In this document: positions 1-10,537 of the stretch, one piece after another
Numbering within the stretch: the stretch's first letter is position 1
Layout of the letters: the number at the start of each line of letters is the position of its first letter
NCBI GenBank assembly: GCA_001007975.1
Contig: CP011268.1
Span: forward strand, 434,001-498,000
Direction of reading: 5' to 3'
Length of the DNA stretch: 64,000 bases
Origin: a candidate division SR1 bacterium Aalborg_AAW-1
Lineage (GTDB): Bacteria; Patescibacteriota; Gracilibacteria; Absconditabacterales; Absconditicoccaceae
Position numbers and translations under genes: made by a program
The notes under the pieces: generated by a model
What the model was told of the DNA's origin: nothing
Database searches by the model: none
What the model saw: only the letters and a program-made list of their open reading frames with translations

Positions 1-307
1 TCAAGAAGATACTCTCACCTACCTGTATGGATTCTCTAATCGCGATGAAAGATTTCGCAATGTTGGCGTTCATCAGTTTATTAAATATAAAATGTTTTCA
101 TGGGCAAGAGAGAATGGTTTACAGTATCTAGATCTTTTTGGGTGAGCACCAACAGGATTTCCAGAACACCCTCTAACGAGTGTGAGTGCGTTTAAAGAAT
201 CACTCTGAGGAACGAAAATAGAATGGTATGGTAATTATGATATTGTTCTCAATCCAACACTTTATTATAGCTCCAAAACTATATATAGATGGAAACGTAA
301 AAAATAA
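1..307 (+). CDS. FemAB-like peptidyltransferase, C-terminal part
   Basis: Partial gene entering from the left edge; about 101 codons remain, ending in TAA. FemAB/FemX enzymes use aminoacyl-tRNA to add residues to peptidoglycan precursors, or act as related GNAT-fold transferases. The visible end has the family pattern: a YLYGFSNRDE stretch, a helix leading into YLDLFGGAPTG, then a phenylalanine-lysine-glutamate followed by two glycines, and a final aromatic-rich WYGNYDIVLNP segment. Two glycines, in FGGAP and in SLGGT, are written UGA and sit at family glycine positions, so they support glycine recoding. The N-terminal half is outside the window, so substrate cannot be judged. Confidence 0.65.
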
Positions 308-439
308 ATAATAATATAGTATAAACAAACACAATTATTATGCACATGTTGTAAACTTTTTCTGTCACAAATATATTATTTTTTCGTAGTATAAGTAGTA
401 TCTTATACTCGCTTCATATTACAAGCAATTATTCTTCAT

Positions 440-1744
440 ATGAAACAAAGTTTAGCTCAACATTTAGCCTCATATCAACCACCTCATCTTAGCACAACAC
501 ACAGAGCTGCTGTCTATAAAGATTTTTTAGAAAAAAAGCAGAGAAGTCATAATAATAACCGAATTCGTATCTACAAAAGCATAGCTTATAGTATCAGTAC
601 TCTTGTTGTTATTAGTACAATACTATTTGGTAACTTCTTCGGAATATTTGATTATAAAGCGACTGAGTTTTCACAATCAGTTGTTGCTCAAACCATAGGA
701 AAGATACTTTCTTCTGAGTGAACATTTACGATATATAATAAAGACAATAGACCTATCGCATGAGATGCTGTAGAAATTACTGATCGTGTTGTTGTTGATG
801 AAAAATCTCAAGTTAATATACTTGTTTCTGATTCGTTTATTGCACAAGTGAGCGGACCAGCACAATTTGAGATTATTTTAAGCGACGATAAGGAAAGTTA
901 TACCATAAAATTCATGAATTGATGAGACAATATTGCCATTAATAGTATTAGCGAAAGCGACAAAAACATTAGCATTCAAACGAGCGATGGTGTTGTTATA
1001 AGAAACAATGATAAAGGTCAGAAATTATCATTTTCTGTCAACACCAACACAGCAGATAATCAAAAATCTATTAGTAACGAATCATCTGCACGTATCGAAA
1101 TTATCAATTCTGAAAATACACAAACATCATCTATTGTTGTCCAACCTCAGCACACACTCAGTTTTATCAACAACACAGAGAAAGACAGTATTGAAGTCAT
1201 ATCAGAACAAGCAATACTACCAACACCTATTCTACCTGAAAAACAAACAAATAGCTCTTCAAAACCTATCCCTCAATCACAAACCACACCTGAAGAACAA
1301 ACAAACAACTCTTCAAAACCTATCATAACCAAAAATCAAATTAAAGAGATAAAAACAAATCTCAATATTATATTTGTACAAAATGAATATAATGATCTTG
1401 TAGTATCATATTTTATCAACAATACAAACTCTTACCAGGCTATATTGACTAACATCAACAGTAGGCTAAATAGATTATCAACCATTGCAAACCTTGAACC
1501 AAACACATCTCTAGATCTTACTAATCTTATTATTCATGCCGAAAAAATCATCCAATGATTTGAAAACCTCAAACTTAATCCATCTGTCTACTACAATTTA
1601 AAAGTCATGGTTAATAAATTAAAAGAAATACAAACACACCAACCTGGCCTATTACAAAAAACCAATACTATAAAGTCCGTAGACATCAACTATATACAAT
1701 CTGTCATTAATTTTAATAATGATCTTGCGCATACTTACCTGTAA
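440..1744 (+). CDS. membrane-anchored FecR-like protein
   Basis: 434 residues from ATG to TAA with UGA read as glycine. A cytoplasmic N-terminus of about 50 residues rich in Lys/Arg is followed by one membrane segment (about 52-72, ending NFFGIF). Next comes an external domain starting VAQTIGKILSSEG and containing IYNKDNRPIAGDAVEI and repeated short beta-strand patterns, which resembles the FecR domain (Gly-x-V, a threshold-type loop, then V-x-L-x-DG). Residues about 250-300 are a Ser/Thr/Pro/Gln-rich linker with two near-identical KQTN(S/N)SSKP units, followed by a helical C-terminus. In other bacteria FecR domains serve anti-sigma or surface-sensing roles. No sigma factor lies beside it, so function is open. 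Confidence 0.45.
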
Positions 1745-1751
1745 GAAAAAC

Positions 1752-1781
1752 AACTCCTATCGACAAGAGAGGAGTTTTTGT
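1752..1781 (+). terminator. Rho-independent terminator
   Basis: A 7-bp stem AACTCCT / AGGAGTT with a loop of about 11 nt is followed by a T-run. It lies just after the stop of the FecR-like gene. Confidence 0.8.
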
Positions 1782-1801
1782 TTTATTACTAATACATTAC
1801 G

Positions 1802-2461
1802 ATGAAACATATACATAGGATGTTATGATATAGTATAGGAATTATAATACTATTCAGTATAATTGTTTTATGATATATGTATTATACAACATACCACAAA
1901 AGGAAAGAACATAACACTAATCATATCAATATACTTACAACACTTAAATCAGGACAGTCGTTCTTGATACAATGAACCTACAATCATAATGAGAATATAT
2001 TTTCTTGAGCTATAAAATGAGTATTACATAAGACACAACCTTTATTTACAAGCAAATTTACATTACAATATAATCCCATTTCTCATCATATCAGCTCACT
2101 CAGCATAGAAGAAATAAGTGAATATCAAAATCTCAACCATGCAGAAATAGTATTTATTGAAGACCTTATTATACCAAGCATTGGTACTAATCTTATTCAA
2201 AAACCTTTGCAACATATAGATTTTCAAAACAGCCAGAACTTTCTCACCAATACCATGCTATGGAACGGAACATATACTACACATAATAATTCTAAACAAT
2301 TATTTAATATACATATACAACAGTATTGTTCTCTACGATACTATCTTTGATGGTGAGATACATGCTCAATATATGGCACAATAGACCTTACCACACCTCT
2401 GGTATCAGGACCTATTTCTTGAAAAATACAAGGATCTTTTTGGACATCAACCTTGCAATAA
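1802..2461 (+). CDS. hypothetical single-pass membrane protein
   Basis: 219 residues from ATG to TAA, with eight UGA codons read as glycine. A short basic N-terminus precedes one membrane segment (about residues 9-28, IGIIILFSIIVLGYMYY). The remainder is an external domain of mixed beta/alpha character with cysteines near residues 174 and 185 (QYCSLRYYLG, GDTCSIYG). I recognise no family. It lies between the FecR-like gene and an LCP-family gene, all on the same strand, which suggests an envelope role by context only. Reading UGA as stop would break the frame repeatedly. Confidence 0.55.
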
Positions 2462-2509
2462 CACAAACAATTCTCTATACTATCATGGTTATTTTATTAT
2501 CCAAATAAT

Positions 2510-3994
2510 ATGAGCATGACAGCTTCTTGATCTCATAAAAAAAATAATATTCAAAATTATTATAAATTTTCTCTTATTGGTTTAGTTTTAATTATTTGCC
2601 TAGTCTTTGTTGTTACAAGTTCTGCATTTTTCTCTCAAGCTATAAACAAAGCGACAAATACACTATCCTCAACCACAAATAATATTCTTTCTTCAACTAC
2701 CCAACTCGTAAGTAACACAATAGGTAAAGCCATGAAACAAGATACTAATGGAAAAATCAATGTTTTATTAGTCTGATATTGAGGAGATTGACATGCAGGA
2801 TGATATCTTGCTGATTCTATTATTGTAGCCTCATTTGACCCTAAAGAATATTCAGTTGCAATGATTTCTATCCCCAGAGATTTAATCGTTAATCAATCTG
2901 GATCAATCAACAAAATCAATAGTGTTATGGCCTATAGCTATAACAGAAGTAAAGATATTACTATTGCTACTCAAACACTCATTAATAAAATTACAGATAT
3001 TACTGGATTAGAGATACCATATTACGCTTTAATAGATTTTGATGGATTCTCTTCATTGGTGAATAAAATTGGAGGAATTGATGTTAATGTTCCTCAATCA
3101 ATCATAGATCGTACCTATCCTTGACCAAATTATTCCTATATAACCTTTAGTATTAAGTCATGACTGCAACATCTTGATGGAGCAACTGCACTCAAATACG
3201 CAAGATCAAGACATAGCTCATCTGATTTTTCTCGCTCTCAAAGACAACAATTGATTATAAAAGCCATTACTGAAAAATTAGTACAGGATGGATTGTCTAT
3301 AAATAATCTTCAAAGTATCTACGAGACCTACCAAGAGTATGTTACAACAAACATCTCTCTTGATGAAATGCTAGGCCTTCTCGCATATGGGAAAACAATA
3401 CCACCTATGTTTAGTTTTTGATATACTTATGAGTGTAATAACTCAGCATGGAAAACAATGCAAGCAGCATGTATGCTCTATCCTGTAGTACAAGAACAAT
3501 TTAATGGAATGTCAGGAATGTTACCAATAGGCGCAAGCATTGGAAAAATATCATTTTATGACAATACGAAAAGATTCGCTGATTTTGTAAGTAATAATCA
3601 ATGACTCTTTAAAGAGAATTTTACTTTTTCTCTGTATAACGCTATTGATTCTAGCTATGCAAAAAAATTCCCTTATAGAAACAATATTGCATCCAATCTA
3701 GCTATAAAAATGAAGAGATATGGATTATCAGTAAATGATGTTATTAATGCTGAACAGCCATCGTCTGGTACTATTATTATGATTAGTGGATCTGGTGAAT
3801 ATCAAGAAACACTCAAAAGTCTTTCAGAATTTCTTACTATCGATACAGTAAAATTCAATGAAGCAACCGTAGATATGAGTGGTAATGCATTACCAAATCA
3901 TATCGATATTTATCTTGGTAATACCTTTATTGAAGAATTCTGAAACCAAAGATTTACTACTTACCTTACCAATGCTCAACAATCAAATCAATAA
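2510..3994 (+). CDS. LytR-CpsA-Psr (LCP) family cell-wall transferase
   Basis: 494 residues. LCP enzymes move lipid-linked glycopolymers onto peptidoglycan outside the membrane. After a basic N-terminus there is one membrane segment (about 24-44). The LCP domain follows: INVLLVGYGGDG, DSIIVASFDP, then SIPRD at about 119-123, a GGIDVNVP strand, and HLDGATALKYARSRH with the arginine cluster that contacts the pyrophosphate. The C-terminal third carries a LytR_C-like domain. Ten UGA codons fall at conserved glycines, including several in the GYGGDGHAGG loop. The gene overlaps the next (rnc) by 23 bp, so the two are probably co-transcribed. Start ATG at 2510 was chosen; a second ATG two codons later is possible. 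Confidence 0.85.
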
Positions 3995-4712
3995 TAAACT
4001 CAATGAACTTATTACATTTGTCAAATGACTATGATTTACTAACTCTGATAATTTAACAGAGATACAGAAAGAAATACTTTTAACAGCATTTGTTCATAAA
4101 TCATATGCTTCAGATTTTGTTCCTGCATTGTCACACAACGAAAGACTAGAATTTTTATGAGATAGTATCTTATGAGCAGCAATAGGGTCTCTGTTATATA
4201 ACACCTATCCAGAACGATCAGAAGCACAAATGACCCTCTATAAAATAGCACTCGTAAGAGAAGAAACACTTGCAAAAGTAGCACGTGACATACACCTTTG
4301 AGAACATCTTTTTCTCTCAAAAGGAGAAGAAAAACAATGATGAATAGAAAAAGAATCTATACTTTCTGATGGATTGGAAGCTCTTATTGGAGCATGATAT
4401 TTAATTTACGGATTTGAACAAACCTATAACTTTATTCGTCAGACCATTCGAAAAAACTTAGAAGAATTCATAGAAACAGATTGTAAAAGTTATAAATCTC
4501 TTATCCAAGAACGAGCACAAGGGAATGGTCTTCCTCTTCCAAGTTATCATACAAGAGAAATGAATGAAAAAGGAGAAAAATTATTTGAATCAGAGCTTAT
4601 AATCAACAATACCCTCTATGGTAAAGGTCAAGGGAAAAACAAGAAAAAATCACAAGAAGAAGCAGCAAAAGACGCCTATCTCCAGAGAGAACACATATTT
4701 TGAATGCTATAA
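3972..4712 (+). CDS. rnc: ribonuclease III
   Basis: 246 residues. RNase III cuts double-stranded RNA during rRNA maturation and in RNA regulation. The signature HNERLEFLGDS lies at about residues 55-65, with catalytic Glu and Asp present and its glycine encoded by UGA. SDGLEALIGA, the second acidic patch, follows at about 135-145. A dsRNA-binding domain ends the protein (SYKSLIQERAQ, KGQGKNKKKSQEEAA). The length is normal for the family. The start overlaps the end of the LCP gene in another frame. Confidence 0.93.
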
Positions 4713-4828
4713 TCACTACACATACTCGACCATAAGAAATAGTGTTATATACATTACTCTTGCATTAATTAGTAAATTTAGATATAAAATAAAAATAATA
4801 TTATTTATTTTTCTTGTGATATAGTAGA

Positions 4829-5806
4829 ATGAAGAAACAACAAATCTGACTTTTCAAAATTATTAAACATTCATTTTTCTGGATAGCGGTATCTGTTATG
4901 ATGATGATCGGAAGTATTGTGTTGTTTGTTGTAAACGCAAGACTCTCTATTGAATTTACTGGAGGTATTGATCTTACTATCAACGAACTCAACAATGAAG
5001 AAAACCTTGTATCTGCACTGAAAGATGGTCTCACGGCACAAGGATTTAATCAGCCACAAATCAATATTGAGAAAGAAGGAACAAATACGAGTCTTCTTGT
5101 TTCTCTTCCTTTTGAAAACGACGAACAAGTCAAAGAAGTAAGTAGTGGTGTAAATCAAATTCTTCTCAATCAATGATTTATCTCAAGTCCTGATGCTATT
5201 GTCGGTTTATCTCTCAACGGACCTAGTGTATCATCATACATGAAATCAGGAGCCATTAACGCTATCATAGTCGGACTCATTCTCATTTCAATCTACATTA
5301 TGTTCTCTTTTGCTAGTGTAAGAAAACATATATCCCCTCTTGTGTTAGGATGAGTTACTATCCTAACAATGTTGTTTGATACCAGTATTGCATTATGAGC
5401 GTATGGATTATGGATGGCATTTAACAGTACCGTTACCGTAGACACGATCTTCATTATCTCTATCCTTACCATTATGGGTTATAGTATAAATGATACTATT
5501 ATTATTCTTGATAGAATTAGAGAAAATATTGCAAGACAAAGTGATTCTCTTGACAAAGGAACAGTGTTATATGGACAACTCGTTGAAGATAGTATTTGGC
5601 AAACTATGAGAAGGTCATTAGGAACTGGTGTAACGACATTACTTGTAACTCTGACTATGTTTATCTTTGGTACTGATATGTTGCAAAAATTTGCATTTAC
5701 TATCGCTATAGGAATCATAGCTGGAACATATTCATCTCTCTTCTTCGCTTCTCCTATGACGTATATCTTCCTTAATAAATGGAAGAAAGAATTAAAAAAA
5801 CTATAG
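4829..5806 (+). CDS. secF: protein translocase subunit SecF
   Basis: 325 residues, ending TAG. SecF works with SecD in the Sec translocon to pull exported proteins across the membrane. It has an N-terminal membrane segment, a periplasmic P1-like domain beginning SIEFTGGIDL, then a group of C-terminal membrane segments with the SecF signature GYSINDTIIILDRIREN (about 210-225). No secD is next to it, although the two usually sit together. ATG at 4829 gives the basic MKKQQ start before the first membrane helix. Confidence 0.9.
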
Positions 5807-5830
5807 AACTACCCTAAGGTAGTTTTTTCT
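5807..5830 (+). terminator. Rho-independent terminator after secF
   Basis: Stem AACTACC / GGTAGTT with a 4-nt loop, followed by a T-run, directly after the secF stop. Confidence 0.85.
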
Positions 5831-5858
5831 CTTTTATATTCATAATTATACATTACCA

Positions 5859-6308
5859 ATGCATAAGAAAATCATTATTATAATTACACTTTGTGTTGTA
5901 GCAATCTTCAATGCTGCTTATTTAACACATCTAGCATATTCAGAATTAGCTGGACCATCATTTTGTGATATTAATAGTACATTATCATGTAATAGTGTCC
6001 TTGCTCATCCAGCCGCACAAATCTTTGGAGTACCATTTCCTGTCATTGCATTACTTGTTTATCCTCTATTACTTATCATCAGTATTTTATGATACACAAA
6101 GACAATCACAAGTCATCGAACACGACTTCGTCGATTATCACTATGAGGAATACTTTTCAATTCGTATGTAATTAGCCAAGAAGCATTTGTAATCAAAGCA
6201 TTTTGTCCATTATGCCTTATCTGTACTGCTATTATCATCACTATTCATATACTTACTTATAATAACAAAGCTAGTATTAATCAAAATCAAGAAATTATTG
6301 AAGCATAA
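5859..6308 (+). CDS. vitamin K epoxide reductase (VKOR) family protein
   Basis: 149 residues, integral membrane. Bacterial VKOR homologues reoxidise DsbA-like thioredoxin-fold proteins using quinone and so drive disulfide formation in exported proteins. Four predicted membrane helices carry both cysteine pairs: C36 and C44 in the loop SFCDINSTLSCN, and the active CxxC at C116/C119 in FCPLC. The following VPFP segment is typical. It is a stand-alone VKOR with no fused thioredoxin domain, and no DsbA is visible in the window. UGA encodes glycine in ILGYTK and SLGGIL. Confidence 0.88.
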
Positions 6309-6316
6309 TCAGTACA

Positions 6317-6346
6317 AAACTTGTCATCAAAGACAGGTTTTTTATT
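6317..6346 (+). terminator. Rho-independent terminator after the VKOR gene
   Basis: Stem AAACTTGTC / GACAGGTTT with one G-U pair, a 6-nt loop and a T-rich tail. Confidence 0.75.
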
Positions 6347-6380
6347 GTTTTAAAAAAAGATTTGTATATACTATAGAACA

Positions 6381-6845
6381 ATGAGAATTATAGCAAAAAA
6401 TAAAAGAGCATATTTTGATTACGATATCGATCAGACACGAGAAGCTGGTCTTATTTTGCAATGACACGAAGTCAAAGCCTGTAAACTCGATCACTGTACG
6501 ATAACTGAAGCTATTATTAAAATTGATGAAAAAAATAAAATATTGAATATCATCAATATGGATATTCCACTATACAGTAAAACACAACACAACCTCGCTC
6601 CCTGATATATACCCAAAAGACCAAGATGATTGCTCCTCAATCAAAAAGAACTCACTCGTATTTATGCATCATTGAAACAAGGATGAGGATATACAATCAT
6701 ACCGCTTGAACTCTTTGAGACAAAAAATCGTAGACTCAAACTCAAGATAGGTCTAGCGAAACTTCGTCGTAAAGTAGAGAAAAAACAGATCTTAAAAGAA
6801 AAAGACACCGATAGACAGATGAGAAGAGAGATTAGGGAATACTAA
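6381..6845 (+). CDS. smpB: SsrA-binding protein SmpB
   Basis: 154 residues. SmpB delivers tmRNA to stalled ribosomes. Conserved blocks are present: NKRAYFDYDI, EAGLILQGHEVKACK, the RGLLLNQKEL strand and a basic C-terminal tail rich in KK/RR that enters the decoding centre. Four glycines are UGA, including the one in QGHEVKA. The stop TAA shares bases with the stop of the convergent gene on the other strand. No tmRNA gene was found nearby. Confidence 0.93.
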
Positions 6846-7642
6846 TCAAAAGTTATCACCTCTACCCTCTCTCCTTGATAAAAATATCACTTACTATCCT
6901 TAGCATCATAACCATCACCATCAGATAGTACTTCAAAGTTCTCACGATCTACTCACTGTAAGATACGATGTATATTACCGTCAGAGTATACAATTTTTTC
7001 TTTATCTTGAAGATAAAATGAAGTAAGAACCTCTACACTACTAGGATCAATATCATCAATACGATCACCCAACATATAGACATGATTGGTGTCTTTAGCA
7101 TAAGGTATGATATTATAATAACGTAATGAATACAATGACTGAAAAGAGTCTGCATCAGCACCAACAATCTGAGTATGTTGTCCTTCCCAAGTATAATAAA
7201 CATTACTAGTATTTTTCATATATACTCATCAAGGAAGTACTGATGGAACGTCTCCACCTGAAAAAAATAATTTTCCATCTTTATAAAGATTATTCTTATC
7301 TCTCGACCACGACTGATCTATAGGAGTAAATGTTTCATAGTGTATTCCTTGTAGTTCAGTTTTTGTTATAAAATTATTAGGATCAGAAACAAAAAATATT
7401 TTTTTCTGACGCTCATCTCGTACGTAATATCTGAGAATATCAGAAAGCCCATCACGTTCATATGGTTGTAGAGGATAATTATAATGTCGCTCTTGAGGAT
7501 AAAATGCATTGTGAGCAAGCACTATAGCTTCTTGGTGTTGTTCTTGTTCAATATTGGCAGATCTTTGTTGATAAGCATAGACACTTCAAGCCAACACTGT
7601 TACACCAACCATTCAGAGAAAAATTTTCTGGAGCATTGTCAT
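6842..7642 (-). CDS. DKNYY-repeat family exported protein
   Basis: 266 residues from ATG at 7642 to TAG at 6842. The N-terminus has a hydrophobic signal or anchor (KIFLGMVGVTVLAGSVYA). The body repeats a short pattern in which Asp-Lys/Thr-Asn-x-Val/Leu-Tyr is followed by a glycine turn: RDKNNLYKDGK, AKDTNHVYMLGDR, DSKGYFYQGE. This is the pattern of the DKNYY family, found in surface proteins of unknown role. Six glycines are UGA. Its stop codon overlaps that of smpB on the opposite strand. Confidence 0.6.
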
Positions 7643-7702
7643 ATTTTATATAAATCAATATAATAATAATGACATTTTGTAAAAAAGCAAATTTTATGAT
7701 AC

Positions 7703-7732
7703 AAAAAAATGAGGAAAGAAAACCTTCCTCAT
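7703..7732 (-). terminator. Rho-independent terminator, minus strand
   Basis: Perfect 8-bp stem ATGAGGAA / TTCCTCAT followed on the minus strand by a run of seven T. It lies 25 bp after the 22-residue ORF and 61 bp before the start of the DKNYY gene. It could end a short transcript or act as an attenuator. Confidence 0.75.
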
Positions 7733-7756
7733 TCACTAATAACCAAACATTAAAAC

Positions 7757-7825
7757 TTAAATAGTTATTGTTCCACCACTAGGAGAAAACGAGATTCCTC
7801 CACCTAATTTTAATACATTTTTCAT
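7757..7825 (-). CDS. possible 22-residue peptide or leader peptide
   Basis: Very short ORF from ATG to TAA encoding MKNVLKLGGGISF, then SPSGGTITI. It is supported by a strong minus-strand terminator 25 bp downstream and by lying in an otherwise gene-free stretch (7643-7969). It contains a Gly-Gly-Gly motif and no charged residue after Lys6. It could be a leader peptide in an attenuator for the DKNYY gene, a small secreted peptide, or chance. No Shine-Dalgarno sequence is clear. Confidence 0.3.
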   Translation of the reverse strand: MKNVLKLGGGISFSPSGGTITI

Positions 7826-7969
7826 GATTTCTAAAATTTTTTGTTAGACATTTATTTTTGTACAATAATAGTATATATCAAGATGAATAAAATCAAGATA
7901 TTCTTAGCATTGAATTTACAATCATAAACTATATACTACATCAATAAAGTTTATTATCCTGTTGTATAC

Positions 7970-9700
7970 ATGACTCCTTTTAAACAGATATTTGCACAAC
8001 TTCTTGCTCCTCATCTCCCAGAATTATCAGTTGAAGAAATTATTAATCTTATCGAGGTACCACCTCAAGGATTATGAGCTGATCTTGCTTTCCCTTGTTT
8101 TTCTCTTGCTAAGACACGTGGACAATCTCCAGTTCAGATCAGCGGAGACATAGCCAACACAATTCAAAAAACTCCCAACACCAATCAAAACACAACAAGT
8201 AAATGACCATACATCAATATCTCCTTTGATCCGCTGTTTGTTATAGAAAAAATCAAAGAGTTTAACACTCATAACTCTACACTTTCAACTCCGAAGGGAT
8301 TAGTTCTCATCGAGTCTCCAAGTCCCAACACCAACAAACCACTGCATCTGGGTCATGTCAGGAATATGGTTTTGGGTAATGTACTTGCACGTAGTATGAC
8401 TCATGAGTGATATGATATCCAGAAGGTAGAAGTAGTAAATGATCGTGGTATTCACATCTGTAAATCAATGCTTGCCTATAAACTCTGGGGAAACAATGCA
8501 GAACCTGACAAAAAATCTGATCACTACGTAGGTGACTGGTATGTTCGCTATGCGAGTGAAGAAGAGAAGAATCCAGAACTGAAAGAACAAGCCCAATCTA
8601 TGCTTCGTGACCGAGAAGATGGAGATCCAGAAGTTCGTGCGTTATGGAAAAAAATGAATAAGCGAGCCATTGATGGTATTAGAGAAACGTATACGAGATA
8701 TTGAACCCATATCGATGATGCGACGTTTGAGAGTGATGTGTATCAAGACGGAAAAGAAGTAGCAGAACAAGGATTAGCAAAAGGCGTCTTCGTACGTGAT
8801 CCTAAAGGAAATATTGCCCTTCCCTTACCCATCAATAAAGAAGAGACAAGCTACTTTGTCGTCTTAAGATCAGATGGAACAACACTCTATGCAACCCAAG
8901 ATCTAGCCCTCGTAGACAAAAGGTTTAAAACCTATCATATGGACAAGATGGTCTATGTAGTTGGTAACGAACAAGACGACTATTTTAGAGCATTATTCAA
9001 ATGCTTCAAAGCACTTGACTATCCTTTCGCTTCACAGTGTCATCATCTCTCATATGGAATGATTGAACTACCTAACGGAAAGATGAAATCGCGTACAGGA
9101 AATGTTATCGACGCAGACAATCTTATCGAAGAACTTCACCAAGAAAGTGTTGAAGAAATCACAAGGAGAAATCCTGACCTCGATGAACGTACCGCCCATG
9201 AAAGGGCCGAAAAGATAGCACTCTGAGCGATCAACTTCTTTATGATCAAAACAGATCCAGCGAAATGATTTGTGTTCGATCCAGCAGAATCTCTTTCTTT
9301 TGAGGGTGAAACAGGTCCTTATATTCAGTATACCTATGCGCGTATATGATCTATTATTACAAAAGTAAAAGAACTTGGAACTAACAACCAAAATGAAAAA
9401 AAACTTGAAACCAATAACCAAGATGAAAAAGAACTTGAAACCACCAAGCAACTCTATTTCCATCTCTGATCTCAAGATGAGATCATCAGTAAATCAAACA
9501 CTGAGTATAAACCAAGCACACTGGCAAGATATACACTCGATCTATGTCAGATGATCAATTCTTTCTATCAACAATATCATATTATCAATCCTGGCGATCT
9601 TAGTCTCACCCAAACTCGTGGTCAAGTACTTCAAGATGTCCATACAACTTTAGGCAATATGATGAATATACTCTGAATACCAAGAATTGATACCATGTAA
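7970..9700 (+). CDS. argS: arginyl-tRNA synthetase
   Basis: 576 residues. It charges tRNA-Arg. The class I signature is at about 126-129 (HLGH in PNTNKPLHLGHVRN) and the KMSKS-type loop is at about 371 (KMKSRTGN). An N-terminal additional domain and a C-terminal anticodon-binding domain are present, the latter ending with LGIPRIDTM. Nine glycines are UGA. A 30-bp tandem repeat near residues 468-494 adds a charged low-complexity insertion. Confidence 0.95.
9371..9451 (+). repeat. 30-bp tandem repeat inside argS
   Basis: About 2.7 copies of a 30-bp unit (9371-9400, 9401-9430, 9431-9451) encode ELGTNNQNEK, KLETNNQDEK and ELETTKQ. The unit is a multiple of three, so the frame is kept. Confidence 0.85.
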
Positions 9701-9734
9701 CACTACAATCTTTTATTTATTATCCTTATCTCTT

Positions 9735-10421
9735 ATGAAAAACTTCTTACTTATACTCCTTGCACTTGTTGTCTGATGATGAATCGGTTATATTGCAAAT
9801 CAACAACTTACTGAACACAACACTATGGATCATACTAATGAACCAACACCTGAACTTATCATAGAAATTCCAACAACAGTTACAGGAGCGACAGAAACTT
9901 CTCCTATTACTGTCAATGGTGTAGCTGTTGAACTTGAAGGAAAAAGAATTATTTCTGGTGCAAAACTTATTGATACAGAACTTGATAAAAAAGCTGATTA
10001 TTTTGATCAAGTACAAACAGATCGTATCTCCAACTATAGTGGATACAAACTGATCGAAATAGTACCATCTCTTGATACTCCTGTATGTACCAGACAAACC
10101 AAAGAACTTGAATCTGCTGCTAAACTTTTTCCAACCACTCCAATCCTTATCATATCAAATGATACGCCTTTTGCGTTACAAAGATTCTGTGCAGCAAATG
10201 GAATAAGTAATATTCATGTATTTAGTGATGCTCGTACGAGACAATTTGGTAGATCAAACGGATTATTTATGCCACAATACGGACTTCTTGCTCGTGCCAT
10301 CATGATTGTTGACAACGATATGAATGTTGTGTATATCGATTATGCTGAAGAAGTAACTCATGAACTTGATCTTATGAATGCTCTTGCTTATCTCAAGAAA
10401 CTTACCACAACTCAACAATAA
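9735..10421 (+). CDS. tpx: membrane-anchored thiol peroxidase (Tpx-type peroxiredoxin)
   Basis: 228 residues. It reduces peroxides using cysteine thiols. The Tpx active-site motif is PSLDTPVC (peroxidatic C118), and the resolving cysteine C152 lies in FALQRFC. The 34-residue spacing equals that of Escherichia coli Tpx (C61/C95). The segments GLLARA and YIDYAEEVTHELD are typical. Unlike cytoplasmic Tpx it has an N-terminal hydrophobic anchor (residues 1-21, with a UGA-encoded Gly-Gly) and a Thr/Pro linker of about 35 residues, placing the enzyme outside the membrane. No dedicated reductant is adjacent. Confidence 0.9.
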
Positions 10422-10443
10422 TATATCATAATTTAGTATAATT

Positions 10444-10470
10444 AGGCTCTTTTTATGAGAGCTTTTTTTT
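10444..10470 (+). terminator. Rho-independent terminator after tpx
   Basis: Short stem GCTCT / AGAGC with a 7-nt loop and an 8-base T-run. Confidence 0.7.
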
Positions 10471-10537
10471 GATCGTATTGTTTTTTTCAAAAAAAAGAAT
10501 ATAATTCTGACAGAATTTTATAGTATATTATTGATAT

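Noticed and set aside
1008-1328. 106-residue ORF with repeated NKQ(I/T)(A/T)LQNLS units
   Set aside because: It is a frame shadow of the Ser/Thr linker of the FecR-like gene; the repeats reflect the real gene's KQTN(S/N)SSKP units.
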